Below are positions 10,401-18,197 of a DNA stretch of 64,000 nt, one piece after another. Below the pieces are notes generated by a model, which was given only the letters and a program-made list of their open reading frames with translations, ran no database searches and was not told where the DNA came from. Source of the DNA: Paenibacillus prosopidis (GTDB lineage Bacteria; Bacillota; Bacilli; Paenibacillales; Paenibacillaceae); contig NZ_QPJD01000013.1 of NCBI RefSeq assembly GCF_003337375.1, forward strand, positions 62,001-126,000. The letters run 5' to 3'. How positions within the stretch are numbered: the first letter of the stretch is position 1; the number at the start of each line of letters is the position of its first letter. The translations under genes were made by a program, and so were the position numbers.

Positions 10401-11079
10401 GAGCAGTCAATTAGTGCGAAGCAGCTGCAGCCAAATGCTGTGCAGGCGGCAAACCTGGAGGCGGCGAGTGTAGGCGAATCAGCGCTGCAGAACGGTGCAG
10501 TAACTGGAGTGAAGCTTGTTCACAGGGCGGTGACTGGTGAGCATGTTCAGTTGGAGTCGATAGCGGGGCAGCATATTAAAGCCGATACTATTCTAGGTTC
10601 TCACATTCGTAAGGGGTCCATTACGATTGGACATCTTTCAGTTGAAGTGCTTGAGTTTCTCGGCGCAGCTGCCAGCGGGCCCCGGACCGTGGAAGTAGAT
10701 GGCGATCGGAAGCTTAAACGGGGAGCAGCAGCTATCAGTGTTCAGCGTAATGAGGGAGTAGCTGGCGCTCGGAAGCGTAGGAGAAAAGCAGCTGGCAACT
10801 GGCAGCATAACAACGGAAAAGCTGGCGCTCGGAAGCGTGGGGGCTGAACAACAGGCGCTCGGAAGCGTAGGGACGGTGCTGCTGTTTGAAGGAGGCGTAA
10901 CGACGGAGAAGCTAGCGCCCGGATGCGTTGGATCGAGCAGCTATCGACAGGAAACGTAACGAAGGATGAGCTTGCGCCGGGTAGTGTAGGTGAGGAAGTT
11001 CAATTCTATCAGAGCAAGTTGCAGATTTCATGAGACCGAAGGCAGCATCAACTGGATTGCGGTCGGTAAATCCTTGTAA
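7431..11079 (+). pseudogene. Second decapeptide-repeat protein, C-terminal end decayed
   Basis: Paralogue of the gene at 987. It opens at ATG 7431 behind AGAAGGAGAAG and reads to 10847 (1138 codons). Its head (MAKSRKRSSPKGRKPLFYVD, TSELKWLDDLN) nearly equals that of the first protein and is followed by the same acidic linker and decapeptide units. After 'IGHLSVEVLEFLG' (about 10660) the reading leaves the repeat frame and becomes a spurious basic peptide ending at 10847. In another frame the DNA still encodes EKLALGSVGEKQLATGS-type units. A missing G near 10930 (GGATCGAGCAG where GGATCGGAGCAG is expected) shifts the frame again. At 11040-11079 the tail GSINWIAVGKSL and a stop survive, although most of the C-terminal domain is gone. 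At least two frameshifts and a deletion are needed. A truncated repeat protein could still be made from 7431-10847. Confidence 0.75.
8251..9900 (+). repeat. Five tandem copies of a 330-bp (110-residue) coding repeat
   Basis: Units start at 8251, 8581, 8911, 9241 and 9571 with TTACATCGGA and stay in exact 330-bp register; for example the GATCAGTCGG end recurs at 8520, 8850, 9180, 9510 (one change) and 9840 (one change). Each encodes eleven decapeptide units including SVTSEKLSDHSVSTDKIV. Near-identity means recent amplification of an eleven-unit block, a different scale from the 60-bp array in the sister gene. Confidence 0.9.
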
Positions 11080-11088
11080 TTAAAGGAA

Positions 11089-11124
11089 AGAGGGTTTTGT
11101 ACGCGAGATACGTCGAAATCCTCT
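11089..11124 (+). terminator. Hairpin after the second repeat gene, related to 6925-6969
   Basis: AGAGGGTTTTG (11089-11099) faces CGAAATCCTCT (11114-11124), with a TACGCGAGATACGT centre. Sequence and layout match the hairpin after the first repeat gene (AGAGGATTTTG-TACGTGAATACGT-CAAAATTCTCT), so gene and 3' hairpin were duplicated together. Confidence 0.6.
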
Positions 11125-11170
11125 AATTGTCATCTCTTCTACTTTGTTGGGAAGCTGTATGATTGCCGTT

Positions 11171-11197
11171 ACAGATACGGCTTCCCTACATACTATA
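11171..11197 (+). promoter_or_regulatory. Candidate sigma-K promoter for the GT2/small-protein operon
   Basis: AC (11171-11172), 16 bases, then CATACTATA (11189-11197), a full match to CATANNNTA with the expected AC and spacing. It lies 46 bases before ATG 11243. Confidence 0.6.
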
Positions 11198-11242
11198 TGG
11201 TGTTAAACCGATCAATCATATGACGGATTGGAGAGATTACCG

Positions 11243-12616
11243 ATGAGACGCAAAAAAAGGCCGGTTCCACGTCTCAAAAGCAATGCAGATTTGCATGAGA
11301 ATGCGAGAAAACGGGTGGAGAAGTATAATCATGGGTTGAATGAAGGCTATCATCAAGGCTTGCAGGCAGGTTACGGAAGCTATAACTCCTACTTTGAGGG
11401 TACTAGTATTATTATTCCGAGCTATAATGAGATCGAATGGGTCAAGACATGTATTGAAGGTATTATGGATCATACCGATCTAGCATATGAAATCATCGTA
11501 GTCGACAATGGCTCTGCGGACGGAATTGAGCATTATTTAAAGCAATTGGACGGGCAAGTGAGGTACCGTATTCTATCACAGCATGCTGGTTTTACAGGAG
11601 CAGCGAACCGTGGCTTTATGATGGCGAAAGGAACGACGATACTGCTGCTGTCTAACCGTATATGTCCTACCGAAAATTGGCTCGATAATATGTTGATTTG
11701 TTTAAACAGCGATCGTGATATCGGTATGGTAGGCCCAGTATCGAATGCACTAAATGGTAATCAACGTATGGAGCTGCTCTACGATAATATGGAAGATATG
11801 CATGAGTCTGCGATAATGAATAATATGAGTGATTCTTCAGCATGGCAGCGTACGGAGCTGCTGTCCACCAAGTGTTTGCTGTTCCGTCGGGAGCTGCTGG
11901 AGCAGGTCGGCTATTTGGACGAAGGCTATCAGGATGCCCCATTCGAAGAGGAGGACTATTGTCTTCGGGTAAAGCTGCAGGGCTATTCCCTCGTCTGCGC
12001 CAAAGATACATTCGTGCATCTGGCTTTAATAGATGAAGCGCTAGAGCTAGAGCATAACGATACAAAGAATGCGGCTATTGAAGCTTCTAAATCGTACTAT
12101 GTGAATAAATGGAGCACACCAAGTCATGTTCTTATCGATCTGGCGGATAGGAGAAAAGCTGAAGGGGCTCTCATGCGTAGTCTTGGCGCAGCCGCATTTT
12201 ATCCGCAGGAGATTGCAGTCAAAGGTCTAGGTGAAATGATATTTTGGATCTCGAACGGCGTTCGAAGACCGATTGAAGGAGAATGGGAACAACCCGTCAT
12301 TCAACTCTCTCAAATCGATATATTGCGATGGGCTATTGGAGAGTCTATTTCTGCTGAAGAAGCATCTATTCGAAGGAGCGTTATGCACGAGGACGGAGCT
12401 GATTCCATACACCACAACGGGACAATAACTAAGAAGGCAGAAGACAGCTACTATTATATCGAAAATGGAAAGAAGAGAAAAATCATAAGTTTATTGGCCG
12501 CTGAAGCTTGGAACTTGTTAACCCGTCGGCAGACGATTTTATCCCCAGCTGAGCTTGATGCAATACCGGAAGGCCTGCCAATAATCGCACCGATTCGTCT
12601 CCGTCAAGCATTGTAA
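11243..12616 (+). CDS. GT2-fold glycosyltransferase lacking the DXD motif, with docking-type N-terminus
   Basis: 457 residues from ATG 11243 (GGAGAG 7 bases before; the TTG at 11228 is less likely). It opens with a basic MRRKKRP stretch, then a helix with Gly every fourth residue (YNHGLNEGYHQGLQAGYGSY, about 32-51), then a GT2 domain: TSIIIPSYNE, VDNGSADG, 'HAGFTGAANRGFMMAKG', and the acidic FEEEDYCLR. Where its sister at 20678 has the metal-binding NNDT, this protein has SNRI, and the sister's HHYGS reads HLALI here, so metal-dependent catalysis is doubtful. The last 130 residues carry two 'Y/W-I-E/S-N-G-x-R/K' units (FWISNGVRRPI, YYIENGKKRKI) and end in EGLPIIAP, as in the sister. It probably acts in, or scaffolds, surface glycosylation. 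First gene of a five-gene run to 13904. Confidence 0.8.
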   Translation: MRRKKRPVPRLKSNADLHENARKRVEKYNHGLNEGYHQGLQAGYGSYNSYFEGTSIIIPSYNEIEWVKTCIEGIMDHTDLAYEIIVVDNGSADGIEHYLKQLDGQVRYRILSQHAGFTGAANRGFMMAKGTTILLLSNRICPTENWLDNMLICLNSDRDIGMVGPVSNALNGNQRMELLYDNMEDMHESAIMNNMSDSSAWQRTELLSTKCLLFRRELLEQVGYLDEGYQDAPFEEEDYCLRVKLQGYSLVCAKDTFVHLALIDEALELEHNDTKNAAIEASKSYYVNKWSTPSHVLIDLADRRKAEGALMRSLGAAAFYPQEIAVKGLGEMIFWISNGVRRPIEGEWEQPVIQLSQIDILRWAIGESISAEEASIRRSVMHEDGADSIHHNGTITKKAEDSYYYIENGKKRKIISLLAAEAWNLLTRRQTILSPAELDAIPEGLPIIAPIRLRQAL

Positions 12617-12681
12617 CGTACATTCGAGTGTCACCTCAATCGGCATCGCATATGCTGTAGGAGCAAGGAAGGGAGGTTTCC

Positions 12682-12972
12682 ATGCAAAAAACGGTGACGG
12701 AAATGATGGAGCATATATCTCATTCAAATCGCCAGCTTGCCCGCGTTTTGGAAGCAGAACGTCATGTGACGGTTCGGTTGTCTGAAATCGTACAGGCGCT
12801 CCCAGACGAGAATCCAGTCTTTGGTGGATTATCAGGGCTTCTTGAGAATTCCCAAGCTGTGGCGCAGAACATCGTTGCTTATTTAAATAGTTTTGCTGAC
12901 CTTCAGGAAACGATTGCAGCACAATTAACCTTCGTCATTCGTCAGATGAAGGAAGTGGAAGAGGATGAATGA
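12682..12972 (+). CDS. Small helical protein A of the island (unknown function)
   Basis: 96 residues, ATG 12682 behind AAGGGAGG. Not a family I can name. It is predicted almost wholly helical, with no signal peptide or membrane segment, and an acidic end (EVEEDE). The pattern 'NRQLARVLEAERHV' ... 'LLENSQAVAQNI' ... 'LQETIAAQL' also appears in the protein at 13335 ('QEALARILDSVAEV' ... 'LLRDNVRSL' ... 'MQETIAEAV'), so the two are distant paralogues. It sits between a glycosyltransferase and two more small proteins in the same direction. Confidence 0.7.
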   Translation: MQKTVTEMMEHISHSNRQLARVLEAERHVTVRLSEIVQALPDENPVFGGLSGLLENSQAVAQNIVAYLNSFADLQETIAAQLTFVIRQMKEVEEDE

Positions 12973-12999
12973 CGAGTAGAAAAGGGGACTGTTGTAGAA

Positions 13000-13335
13000 A
13001 TGAATCGCGAACAAGCGTATTTGCGCATGCTCAGCTCTACCGCTAATATGCAATGGAATATAGCGATTATGCTGGAAGCTAAAGCGGCAGAAGCAGAGAA
13101 GCTGCGAAGCTGGATTTGCAACCACCTGTACAGTCATAGCTTCAGCTCGCAGCAGTCACAATTGGGCCAATCTATTCAAATGCATGAACAGGTCATCGAG
13201 GTTATTGAAGGTATTACCAAATTAAATCAAGGAATGGTATCTATATTGAAAGCCGTGCTGCCGGATGATGAAGAGGATAACGGCAACTCAGGTACCTCAT
13301 TTGGCAAAAGCATATCGTTTGGGGATAATGACTAA
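13000..13335 (+). CDS. Small helical protein B of the island (unknown function)
   Basis: 111 residues, ATG 13000 with AAAAGGGGA upstream. Helical body (MNREQAYLRMLSSTANMQWN; 'MLEAKAAEAEKLRSW'), then a low-complexity acidic and Gly/Ser tail (DDEEDNGNSGTSFG). No signal peptide. Its stop overlaps the next start by one base (TAATG), so the two are translationally coupled. Its length, helical content and place suggest it belongs with its neighbours A and C; sequence similarity to them is weak. Function not recognised. Confidence 0.65.
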   Translation: MNREQAYLRMLSSTANMQWNIAIMLEAKAAEAEKLRSWICNHLYSHSFSSQQSQLGQSIQMHEQVIEVIEGITKLNQGMVSILKAVLPDDEEDNGNSGTSFGKSISFGDND

Positions 13336-13622
13336 TGGTTAACGATTTGTCGGTACGCGAGGCGCGAATTGCTTTCATAGCTTCGCTTGCTAAAAGCCAG
13401 GAAGCGCTTGCTAGAATTTTAGACAGTGTTGCTGAAGTCGCCGATTGTTCGCCTGACACGGCTAAACTGCTGCGAGATAACGTACGGTCGTTGACCAGCA
13501 TGCAAGAAACGATCGCAGAAGCGGTAACAAGCCTTGCTTGGCGCAGACGAATAAAACGGAGAGGCAAGCCGGCAAAGCCGTGGCTTCAGCCTCAGCTGCG
13601 CATGAACGTGAGAAACTCATGA
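13335..13622 (+). CDS. Small helical protein C of the island (unknown function)
   Basis: 95 residues, ATG 13335 overlapping the previous stop. Amphipathic helices ('ARIAFIASLAKSQEALARIL', 'TAKLLRDNVRSLTSMQETIA') and a strongly basic tail (WRRRIKRRGKPAKPW). Paralogous in outline to protein A at 12682. The basic tail resembles the basic stretches at the heads of the glycosyltransferases and small basic proteins of the island. Function not recognised. Confidence 0.65.
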   Translation: MVNDLSVREARIAFIASLAKSQEALARILDSVAEVADCSPDTAKLLRDNVRSLTSMQETIAEAVTSLAWRRRIKRRGKPAKPWLQPQLRMNVRNS

Positions 13623-13652
13623 CGTCGCGCGAATGGTCAGGAGGCGATATAG

Positions 13653-13904
13653 ATGCCGAAGAGTAGACGCAAAAGAGCCGCAACGGCAAGTGAGGGTGCT
13701 GCAGCGCCACGAAAACGCACAAATCGGAGAAATCAAACAAGCAGAAAGACGCTTCAGCGGAGAAAGCCGGTACACAGGAAGCGCCTTACTCAGAAGGAGA
13801 ACGAGCGTGCGGGTATAGGCCACACCTTCAACAAGGGTTATAATGACGGGTTTGCAAAAGGTTTTGAAGATGGTCATCAATTGGCTTACGAGCATCAGCC
13901 TTAA
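13653..13904 (+). CDS. Small basic protein with GxxxG/aromatic C-terminal helix
   Basis: 83 residues, ATG 13653 behind CAGGAGGCG. The first 50 residues are extremely rich in Arg/Lys (MPKSRRKRAATAS, RKRTNRRNQTSRKTLQRRK); then comes a helix with Gly every fourth residue flanked by aromatics, GYNDGFAKGFEDGHQLAYEH (about 60-79). The same arrangement occurs in the protein at 22037 and, at the N-terminus, in three glycosyltransferases of the island. No membrane segment. I propose an adaptor that binds a polyanionic surface by its basic part and partner proteins by the helix; this is inference. Last gene of the run that starts at 11243. Confidence 0.7.
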   Translation: MPKSRRKRAATASEGAAAPRKRTNRRNQTSRKTLQRRKPVHRKRLTQKENERAGIGHTFNKGYNDGFAKGFEDGHQLAYEHQP

Positions 13905-13921
13905 TTTGCACGCAAGGATAT

Positions 13922-13945
13922 AGCCCTATACCCTAGGGCTTATTA
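13922..13945. terminator. Hairpin between convergent genes
   Basis: AGCCCTA (13922-13928) and TAGGGCT (13934-13940) form a perfect 7-bp stem with a 5-base loop followed by TATTAAT. It sits between the small basic protein gene and the oppositely oriented fabH and could serve both strands. Confidence 0.5.
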
Positions 13946-13952
13946 ATGTTGC

Positions 13953-14960
13953 CTACAGCGACCAGCGGAGGACTACACCGGCTTGTGTTAATCCGCCCCC
14001 GAATCCAAATAAAAGCATAAGTTGCCCCGGCCTCACCTTACCTGCTTTAACCGCTTCGTCTATGGCAAGCGGGATCGAAGCGGCGGATGTGTTGCCGAAC
14101 TGTTTAATGCTCGATAATGTTTGATCAAGCGAGAAGCCTGTTCTCTCGCAAAGCGCTTCTATAATGCGCATATTCGCACTGTGCGGAATGAACCAATCGA
14201 TGCCAGCAGCGGTAAGCCCGCTGCGGGCTAGAAGATGACTTATCCCCTCTGCCACATGGCTGATTGCCCAACGGTATACTTCACGGCCATTTTGCACAAT
14301 GAATCCGTTTGTAATGATATCATGCTCACCAATTGCGGGGGCAAGACTGCTGCGATAAAGCAGATGACCGCGAGCGCCCTCTGTTTTGGCGTACATAGAC
14401 AGCACATCTCCATGATCGTCATCCGAGGTCTCGATAAGGAATGCTCCAGCTCCGTCGCCAAATAATATGCACGTGGTTCGATCAGAATAGTCCGTAATTT
14501 TGGACAATGTTTCAGCTCCAATAACTAACACTTTACGATAAGCACCCGAGAGCAATAATCCGTTAGCAAGCTGGATGGCAGAGGCAAATCCCGCGCAAGC
14601 AGCTTGAATATCTGCAGCCCCGCAGCCTTCTATACCGAAATAAGCCTGCACCTGTGAAGCTACGCTTGGAAATACGACATCAGGCGTAGAGGTAGCAACA
14701 ATAATGTAATCAACATCGGTTACGGTTACGCCGTAGCGTTCAATCATGTTTTGGACAGCTGCATAGCATAAATGGCTCGTGAATTGATCGTTAGCGGCAA
14801 TATGCCGTTCTTGTATGCCGGTTCGCTGGACGATCCATTCATCGTTCGTATCGACTAACTTCTCTAAATCATAATTGGTTAATACTCGTTCAGGAACGTA
14901 CGTGCCGATGGCGGTAACGATTGCATTCGAGTGTATGGCAAAATGGACTCGTTCGGTCAT
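13953..14960 (-). CDS. fabH: Beta-ketoacyl-ACP synthase III (FabH)
   Basis: 335 residues, the usual FabH length. The enzyme condenses acyl-CoA with malonyl-ACP to start fatty acid synthesis in the cytosol. The catalytic triad is visible: Cys122 in QAACAGF, His260 in FIPHSANMR and Asn290 in KQFGNTSAAS, plus the glycine-rich LLFGFGGGLTQAG end and the 'DTNDEWIVQRTGI' motif. The gene is monocistronic here, runs against the surrounding island genes, and has a FapR operator and sigma-A promoter directly upstream, so it is regulated with the fatty acid genes. Whether it is the main FabH or a branched-chain or accessory copy cannot be told from this window. Confidence 0.93.
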   Translation of the reverse strand: MTERVHFAIHSNAIVTAIGTYVPERVLTNYDLEKLVDTNDEWIVQRTGIQERHIAANDQFTSHLCYAAVQNMIERYGVTVTDVDYIIVATSTPDVVFPSVASQVQAYFGIEGCGAADIQAACAGFASAIQLANGLLLSGAYRKVLVIGAETLSKITDYSDRTTCILFGDGAGAFLIETSDDDHGDVLSMYAKTEGARGHLLYRSSLAPAIGEHDIITNGFIVQNGREVYRWAISHVAEGISHLLARSGLTAAGIDWFIPHSANMRIIEALCERTGFSLDQTLSSIKQFGNTSAASIPLAIDEAVKAGKVRPGQLMLLFGFGGGLTQAGVVLRWSL

Positions 14961-14983
14961 ATCTCAATCACTTCCCTTCTTAA

Positions 14984-15000
14984 TTAGTACCAGATACTAA
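14984..15000 (-). promoter_or_regulatory. FapR operator of fabH
   Basis: TTAGTACCAGATACTAA is a perfect 6+5+6 inverted repeat and matches the FapR site known from Bacillus fab genes (TTAGTACC...TACTAA). It lies between the -10 element and the fabH start, where FapR binding would block transcription until malonyl-CoA releases it. Confidence 0.85.
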
Positions 15001-15011
15001 TACTTGATACC

Positions 15012-15040
15012 AATTTAACGCATCATTTTACTTTTGTCAA
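15012..15040 (-). promoter_or_regulatory. Sigma-A promoter of fabH
   Basis: On the minus strand: TTGACA (15040-15035), a 17-base spacer, TAAATT (15017-15012). The -35 is perfect and the -10 has 4 of 6 consensus bases. The FapR operator begins 11 bases downstream of the -10 element. Confidence 0.75.
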
Positions 15041-15116
15041 TGTATAGTCCGCTAATCAATTGCGAACGCTAATATCGGGTCTGAAGTCTGAGCAAATCGA
15101 AATGGAGGACGGCTAG

Positions 15117-15848
15117 ATGCGCAAACAAATGTTGGTTCTCTCAGCAGGCATGCTGCTTAGCGTTATGCTGGCAGGATGTATGGAAAAACAGGGGGATTTA
15201 GGAAATAAAAACATTCGTACGAACATTATTCGGAAAGATGCAAACGGCAATTTATTGTTGGATAAAAGGTTCGCAAATGATCAAATGAACGAAATGAACC
15301 GGGTAAACGGCCGCAGGCTGAATAGCAACAACGTTATTGGATCTCATAAAAATTATTGGATGGAAATGAGCGGGAACATGGCTGAGGCCATTATGAAATT
15401 TGATGCGGTTAAATCTTCTTACGTTATGCTGACCGATCATAATGCATATGTTGCAGTTTCGTTGACAGAGAACGAACCCAAAGGCGATATGAAAACAATG
15501 AGCCGTACAAATTCCGGTTATTTAGGTAAAGAAGGCGCCCAAATGAGCAGACGAATGAGCAGCATGTCCACTGGACAAGATAGGCTTACAGATCAGTTAA
15601 AAGATCAAATCGCAAAAAAAATCAAACATTTAAGACCGAGCGTTGAGCATGTGTACGTATCTGCAAATCCTGATTTTGTAGGCCGTATGAATGCATATAT
15701 GAATGATGTTCGGCTTGGACATTCGATTCAAGGCTATATGGCTGAATTTAACGCAATGGCTGAACGGATATTCCCGGCGAAGTCCGGTGAGGATACGAAT
15801 ACGCTCAAAAGCACAAGCGTTAAAGATAAACGAATGATCTTTGATTGA
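15117..15848 (+). CDS. YhcN/YlaJ-type sporulation lipoprotein
   Basis: 243 residues, ATG 15117 behind ATGGAGGAC. It has a signal peptide with lipobox LAGC (Cys21). The body has 'VKSSYVMLTDHNAYVAVSL', a basic middle, and the C-terminal 'VEHVYVSANPDFVGRMNAYM' block typical of the YhcN/YlaJ family, whose Bacillus members are made in the forespore and occur in the inner spore membrane. The Met- and Asn-rich 'NDQMNEMNRVNGRR' segment is unusual. It stands alone, with two terminators behind it. Confidence 0.8.
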   Translation: MRKQMLVLSAGMLLSVMLAGCMEKQGDLGNKNIRTNIIRKDANGNLLLDKRFANDQMNEMNRVNGRRLNSNNVIGSHKNYWMEMSGNMAEAIMKFDAVKSSYVMLTDHNAYVAVSLTENEPKGDMKTMSRTNSGYLGKEGAQMSRRMSSMSTGQDRLTDQLKDQIAKKIKHLRPSVEHVYVSANPDFVGRMNAYMNDVRLGHSIQGYMAEFNAMAERIFPAKSGEDTNTLKSTSVKDKRMIFD

Positions 15849-15877
15849 CCGGATGCCGTGCCAATAAAAGGAGTTAT

Positions 15878-15916
15878 AAAGCTGTGTGACGGGATCATTC
15901 CCGTTCCGGCTTTTTT
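15878..15916 (+). terminator. Terminator after the YhcN-like gene
   Basis: AGCTGTGTGACGGG / CCCGTTCCGGCT can fold around ATCATT, followed by TTTTTT. Confidence 0.7.
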
Positions 15917-15941
15917 GCTGCATACATAAAATGCTATAACG

Positions 15942-15980
15942 AAAATGCATCTGCTATCGCACAGGTGCATTTTGTTTTTA
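15942..15980 (+). terminator. Second terminator-like hairpin
   Basis: AAAATGCATCTG (15942-15953) pairs with CAGGTGCATTTT (15962-15973), followed by GTTTTTA. The A-rich left arm also allows it to work on the minus strand. Confidence 0.65.
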
Positions 15981-16064
15981 TTTGTTCATTACTAATTAAC
16001 TGTAAATAATCTCGCTACGCAACTTCTACTAGCAAAACTGTCCAATCTATTCAAATAGTATCTT

Positions 16065-16073
16065 CATATACTA
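16065..16073 (+). promoter_or_regulatory. Candidate sigma-K -10 element before the sugar dehydrogenase
   Basis: CATATACTA matches CATANNNTA, 46 bases before ATG 16119. No AC at the ideal -35 spacing, so tentative. Confidence 0.4.
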
Positions 16074-16118
16074 TTGCAGTTAATCAAAGCAGGTAGAAAG
16101 AAGGCGGGATAATAGAAT

Positions 16119-17441
16119 ATGAGCAAGGAACAATTCGTTACTACCAACAAAAATGAGCCGCGAACAGTAGCAATTGTAGGACTTGGCTATGTTGGCCTTC
16201 CATTAGCTTTATTATTCGTTCAAAAGGGATTTCATGTCATGGGAATAGATTTAGATCATCAAAAAATTGATAAGCTGAACAGAGGTCAGAGCTATATAAA
16301 CGAGGTTCAGGATTTGGATATTCAGGCGGCTATAAATGCAAAGCGTTTCACGCCATCCGATCAGTACAGCGTCATGGACGCAGCTGAAGCCATAATCATT
16401 TGCGTTCCGACGCCTCTGACATCCTATGGCACACCGGATTTGAGTTATTTGACCCAAGCGGCGAAGGAAATAAGCGGCAGATTGAAGAAAGGTCAGCTTG
16501 TCATTTTGGAAAGTTCTACTTATCCGGGGACGACAAGAGAGGTTTTGGTTCCTGTTCTAAGCAAGTCCGGATTAAAAATAGGAACTGACTTCTATGCGGC
16601 CTACTCGCCTGAGCGGGTGGATCCCGGCAATAAGGAGTATCCAATAGAGAACATTCCGAAAGTGGTTAGTGGGATTACTCCATGCTGCTTGGACAGAGTA
16701 GAAAAACTATACCGGCAGCTATTTAACAGAATTCATTCCATTTCTACCACGGACGCAGCCGAAATGACTAAGTTGTTGGAAAACTCATACAGACTGGTCA
16801 ATATATCGTTTATTAATGAGCTGGCTATGATCTGCGATGTTCTAAATCTGAATTTATGGGAAATAATTGATGCGGCGAATACTAAACCGTTCGGTTTTAA
16901 AGCATTTTTTCCCGGGCCGGGAATTGGGGGACATTGTATTCCTGTAGATCCTTCTTATTTAGCATGGAAAATAAAACAATACGGAATCAAATCCGATTTT
17001 ATTCAAATTTCGAATGCCGTCAATCATACGATGCCTTTATATATTGCACAGCAGCTCAAACGGCATCTGGCACCGAAACCGCTGACGGGCATGAATGTTT
17101 TGGTTTATGGAGCTGCTTACAAGCCGGATATAGCTGATTACAGGGAATCTGCTTCTATTGAGCTGATCCAAATATTGCAGAGCGAAGGGGCAGAGGTGCT
17201 GTACCATGATCCGTACATTCCGTCACTTCTAGTCGGAGAGACTATACTGGAAAGTGTAACTCTTACTGAAGAGATGTTGAAGAAAATGGACTGTGTTGTT
17301 ATCGCGACTGACCACGCCAGTCTACCATTATCGTTCCTGCTGAATCACGCGCCTTTTATCTATGACACGCGGAACGTGACCAAAGGTGTAACAGGTAGAT
17401 CCAAAATCGTTAGACTTGGGGGAGGTCAGGGTGAAGTTTGA
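16119..17441 (+). CDS. UDP-sugar 6-dehydrogenase (UDP-glucose/UDP-HexNAc dehydrogenase family)
   Basis: 440 residues. It oxidises C6 of a UDP-hexose or UDP-N-acetylhexosamine to the uronic acid with two NAD+ in the cytosol. The N-terminal Rossmann motif is VAIVGLGYVGLPLA; 'VPTPLTSYGTPDLSYL' and 'YSPERVDPGN' follow; the central 'EMTKLLENSYRLVNI' has the family Lys/Asn; the catalytic Cys (about 272) is in GIGGHCIPVDP; the C-terminal 'YGAAYKPDIADYRESAS' is typical. The GGHCIPVDPSYL form is closer to WbpA/TviB-like UDP-HexNAc dehydrogenases than to classical UDP-glucose dehydrogenases, but the substrate is not settled. RBS AAGAAGGCGGG. It would supply uronic acid donors to the island's transferases. 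Confidence 0.88.
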   Translation: MSKEQFVTTNKNEPRTVAIVGLGYVGLPLALLFVQKGFHVMGIDLDHQKIDKLNRGQSYINEVQDLDIQAAINAKRFTPSDQYSVMDAAEAIIICVPTPLTSYGTPDLSYLTQAAKEISGRLKKGQLVILESSTYPGTTREVLVPVLSKSGLKIGTDFYAAYSPERVDPGNKEYPIENIPKVVSGITPCCLDRVEKLYRQLFNRIHSISTTDAAEMTKLLENSYRLVNISFINELAMICDVLNLNLWEIIDAANTKPFGFKAFFPGPGIGGHCIPVDPSYLAWKIKQYGIKSDFIQISNAVNHTMPLYIAQQLKRHLAPKPLTGMNVLVYGAAYKPDIADYRESASIELIQILQSEGAEVLYHDPYIPSLLVGETILESVTLTEEMLKKMDCVVIATDHASLPLSFLLNHAPFIYDTRNVTKGVTGRSKIVRLGGGQGEV

Positions 17442-18197
17442 CGGTTGCGCGAACGACACGGTATCGAAGTATGGTGAGTCGATTGGTTTCTTATGAAATG
17501 CTATTTAATAGCTTACTAACGTCCAAATGTTAGAGAAAGTGATTACCCATTCACTCATAAATTTGTGAAAAATCAAAGCATCATACGTGGAAGGTATCCG
17601 GCAAAACGATTCAGTTACTAAGAGTGAGAACGGTTGCCCAAATCCCAATTATAGAAAATTGGTAACTAGATTAATAAATTAGTCATTTACAAGGGTTCAT
17701 ATGTTGCTAGGCAATCATAGTATGTAGCATGAGTATGACTATTATGATACCGACTGGGGGAGCAACATGAATTTTGGAATGTTTCAAGCACCAGCTTTTT
17801 GCTGAGGGCGAGGTTAATGGCGCAATCTGTTAAGGGAAATATGTCCGGAAGCAGGTATACGCTGCGAGATCCCGGCTACAATTTCGGTGAATGGAATATT
17901 ACAGAAAGATGGAACATAGAGCAAGTTGGTCCGAACAATTATACAATTGATGGTGATCGCTTCGTTGTCTCCATTTTTCTGATAAATTGGTGAAGGCTTA
18001 CTCTTGGATAGGCACTAACAAGGACAGCGAAATATAGAGAAAAAACGTTCTATTTACAGTTAGTTTAATAGTTGTGGTCATCTGCCGCATTATTGGATAA
18101 TAGTCATTTGACTATTTCACTCCTTATCTAAGTGCATATCATTTAGGAGTAAGAACATGGTATATCAATGAATAGGGTAATGAAAGGAGCTGACCCC
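17442..18197. other. Long gap between the dehydrogenase and the nucleotidyltransferase
   Basis: About 750 bases without a supported gene. A 64-codon frame at 17799-17993 (RYTLRDPGYNFGEW, RFVVSIFLINW) lacks a good ribosome binding site and I do not recognise it; it may be debris of a lost gene. CATATCATT near 18137 is a one-mismatch sigma-K -10. AT-rich and otherwise featureless. Confidence 0.4.

Larger units (their letters stand above)
10848..11242. other. Gap between the repeat pseudogene and the first glycosyltransferase
   Basis: 395 bases containing the out-of-frame repeat remnants and surviving GSINWIAVGKSL tail (10848-11079), the hairpin at 11089-11124 and the sigma-K-like promoter at 11171-11197. 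Nothing else seen. Confidence 0.6.

Noticed and set aside
17799-17993. 64-codon open frame before the nucleotidyltransferase
   Set aside because: Poor start context and unknown sequence; probably debris, so only mentioned in the gap entry.
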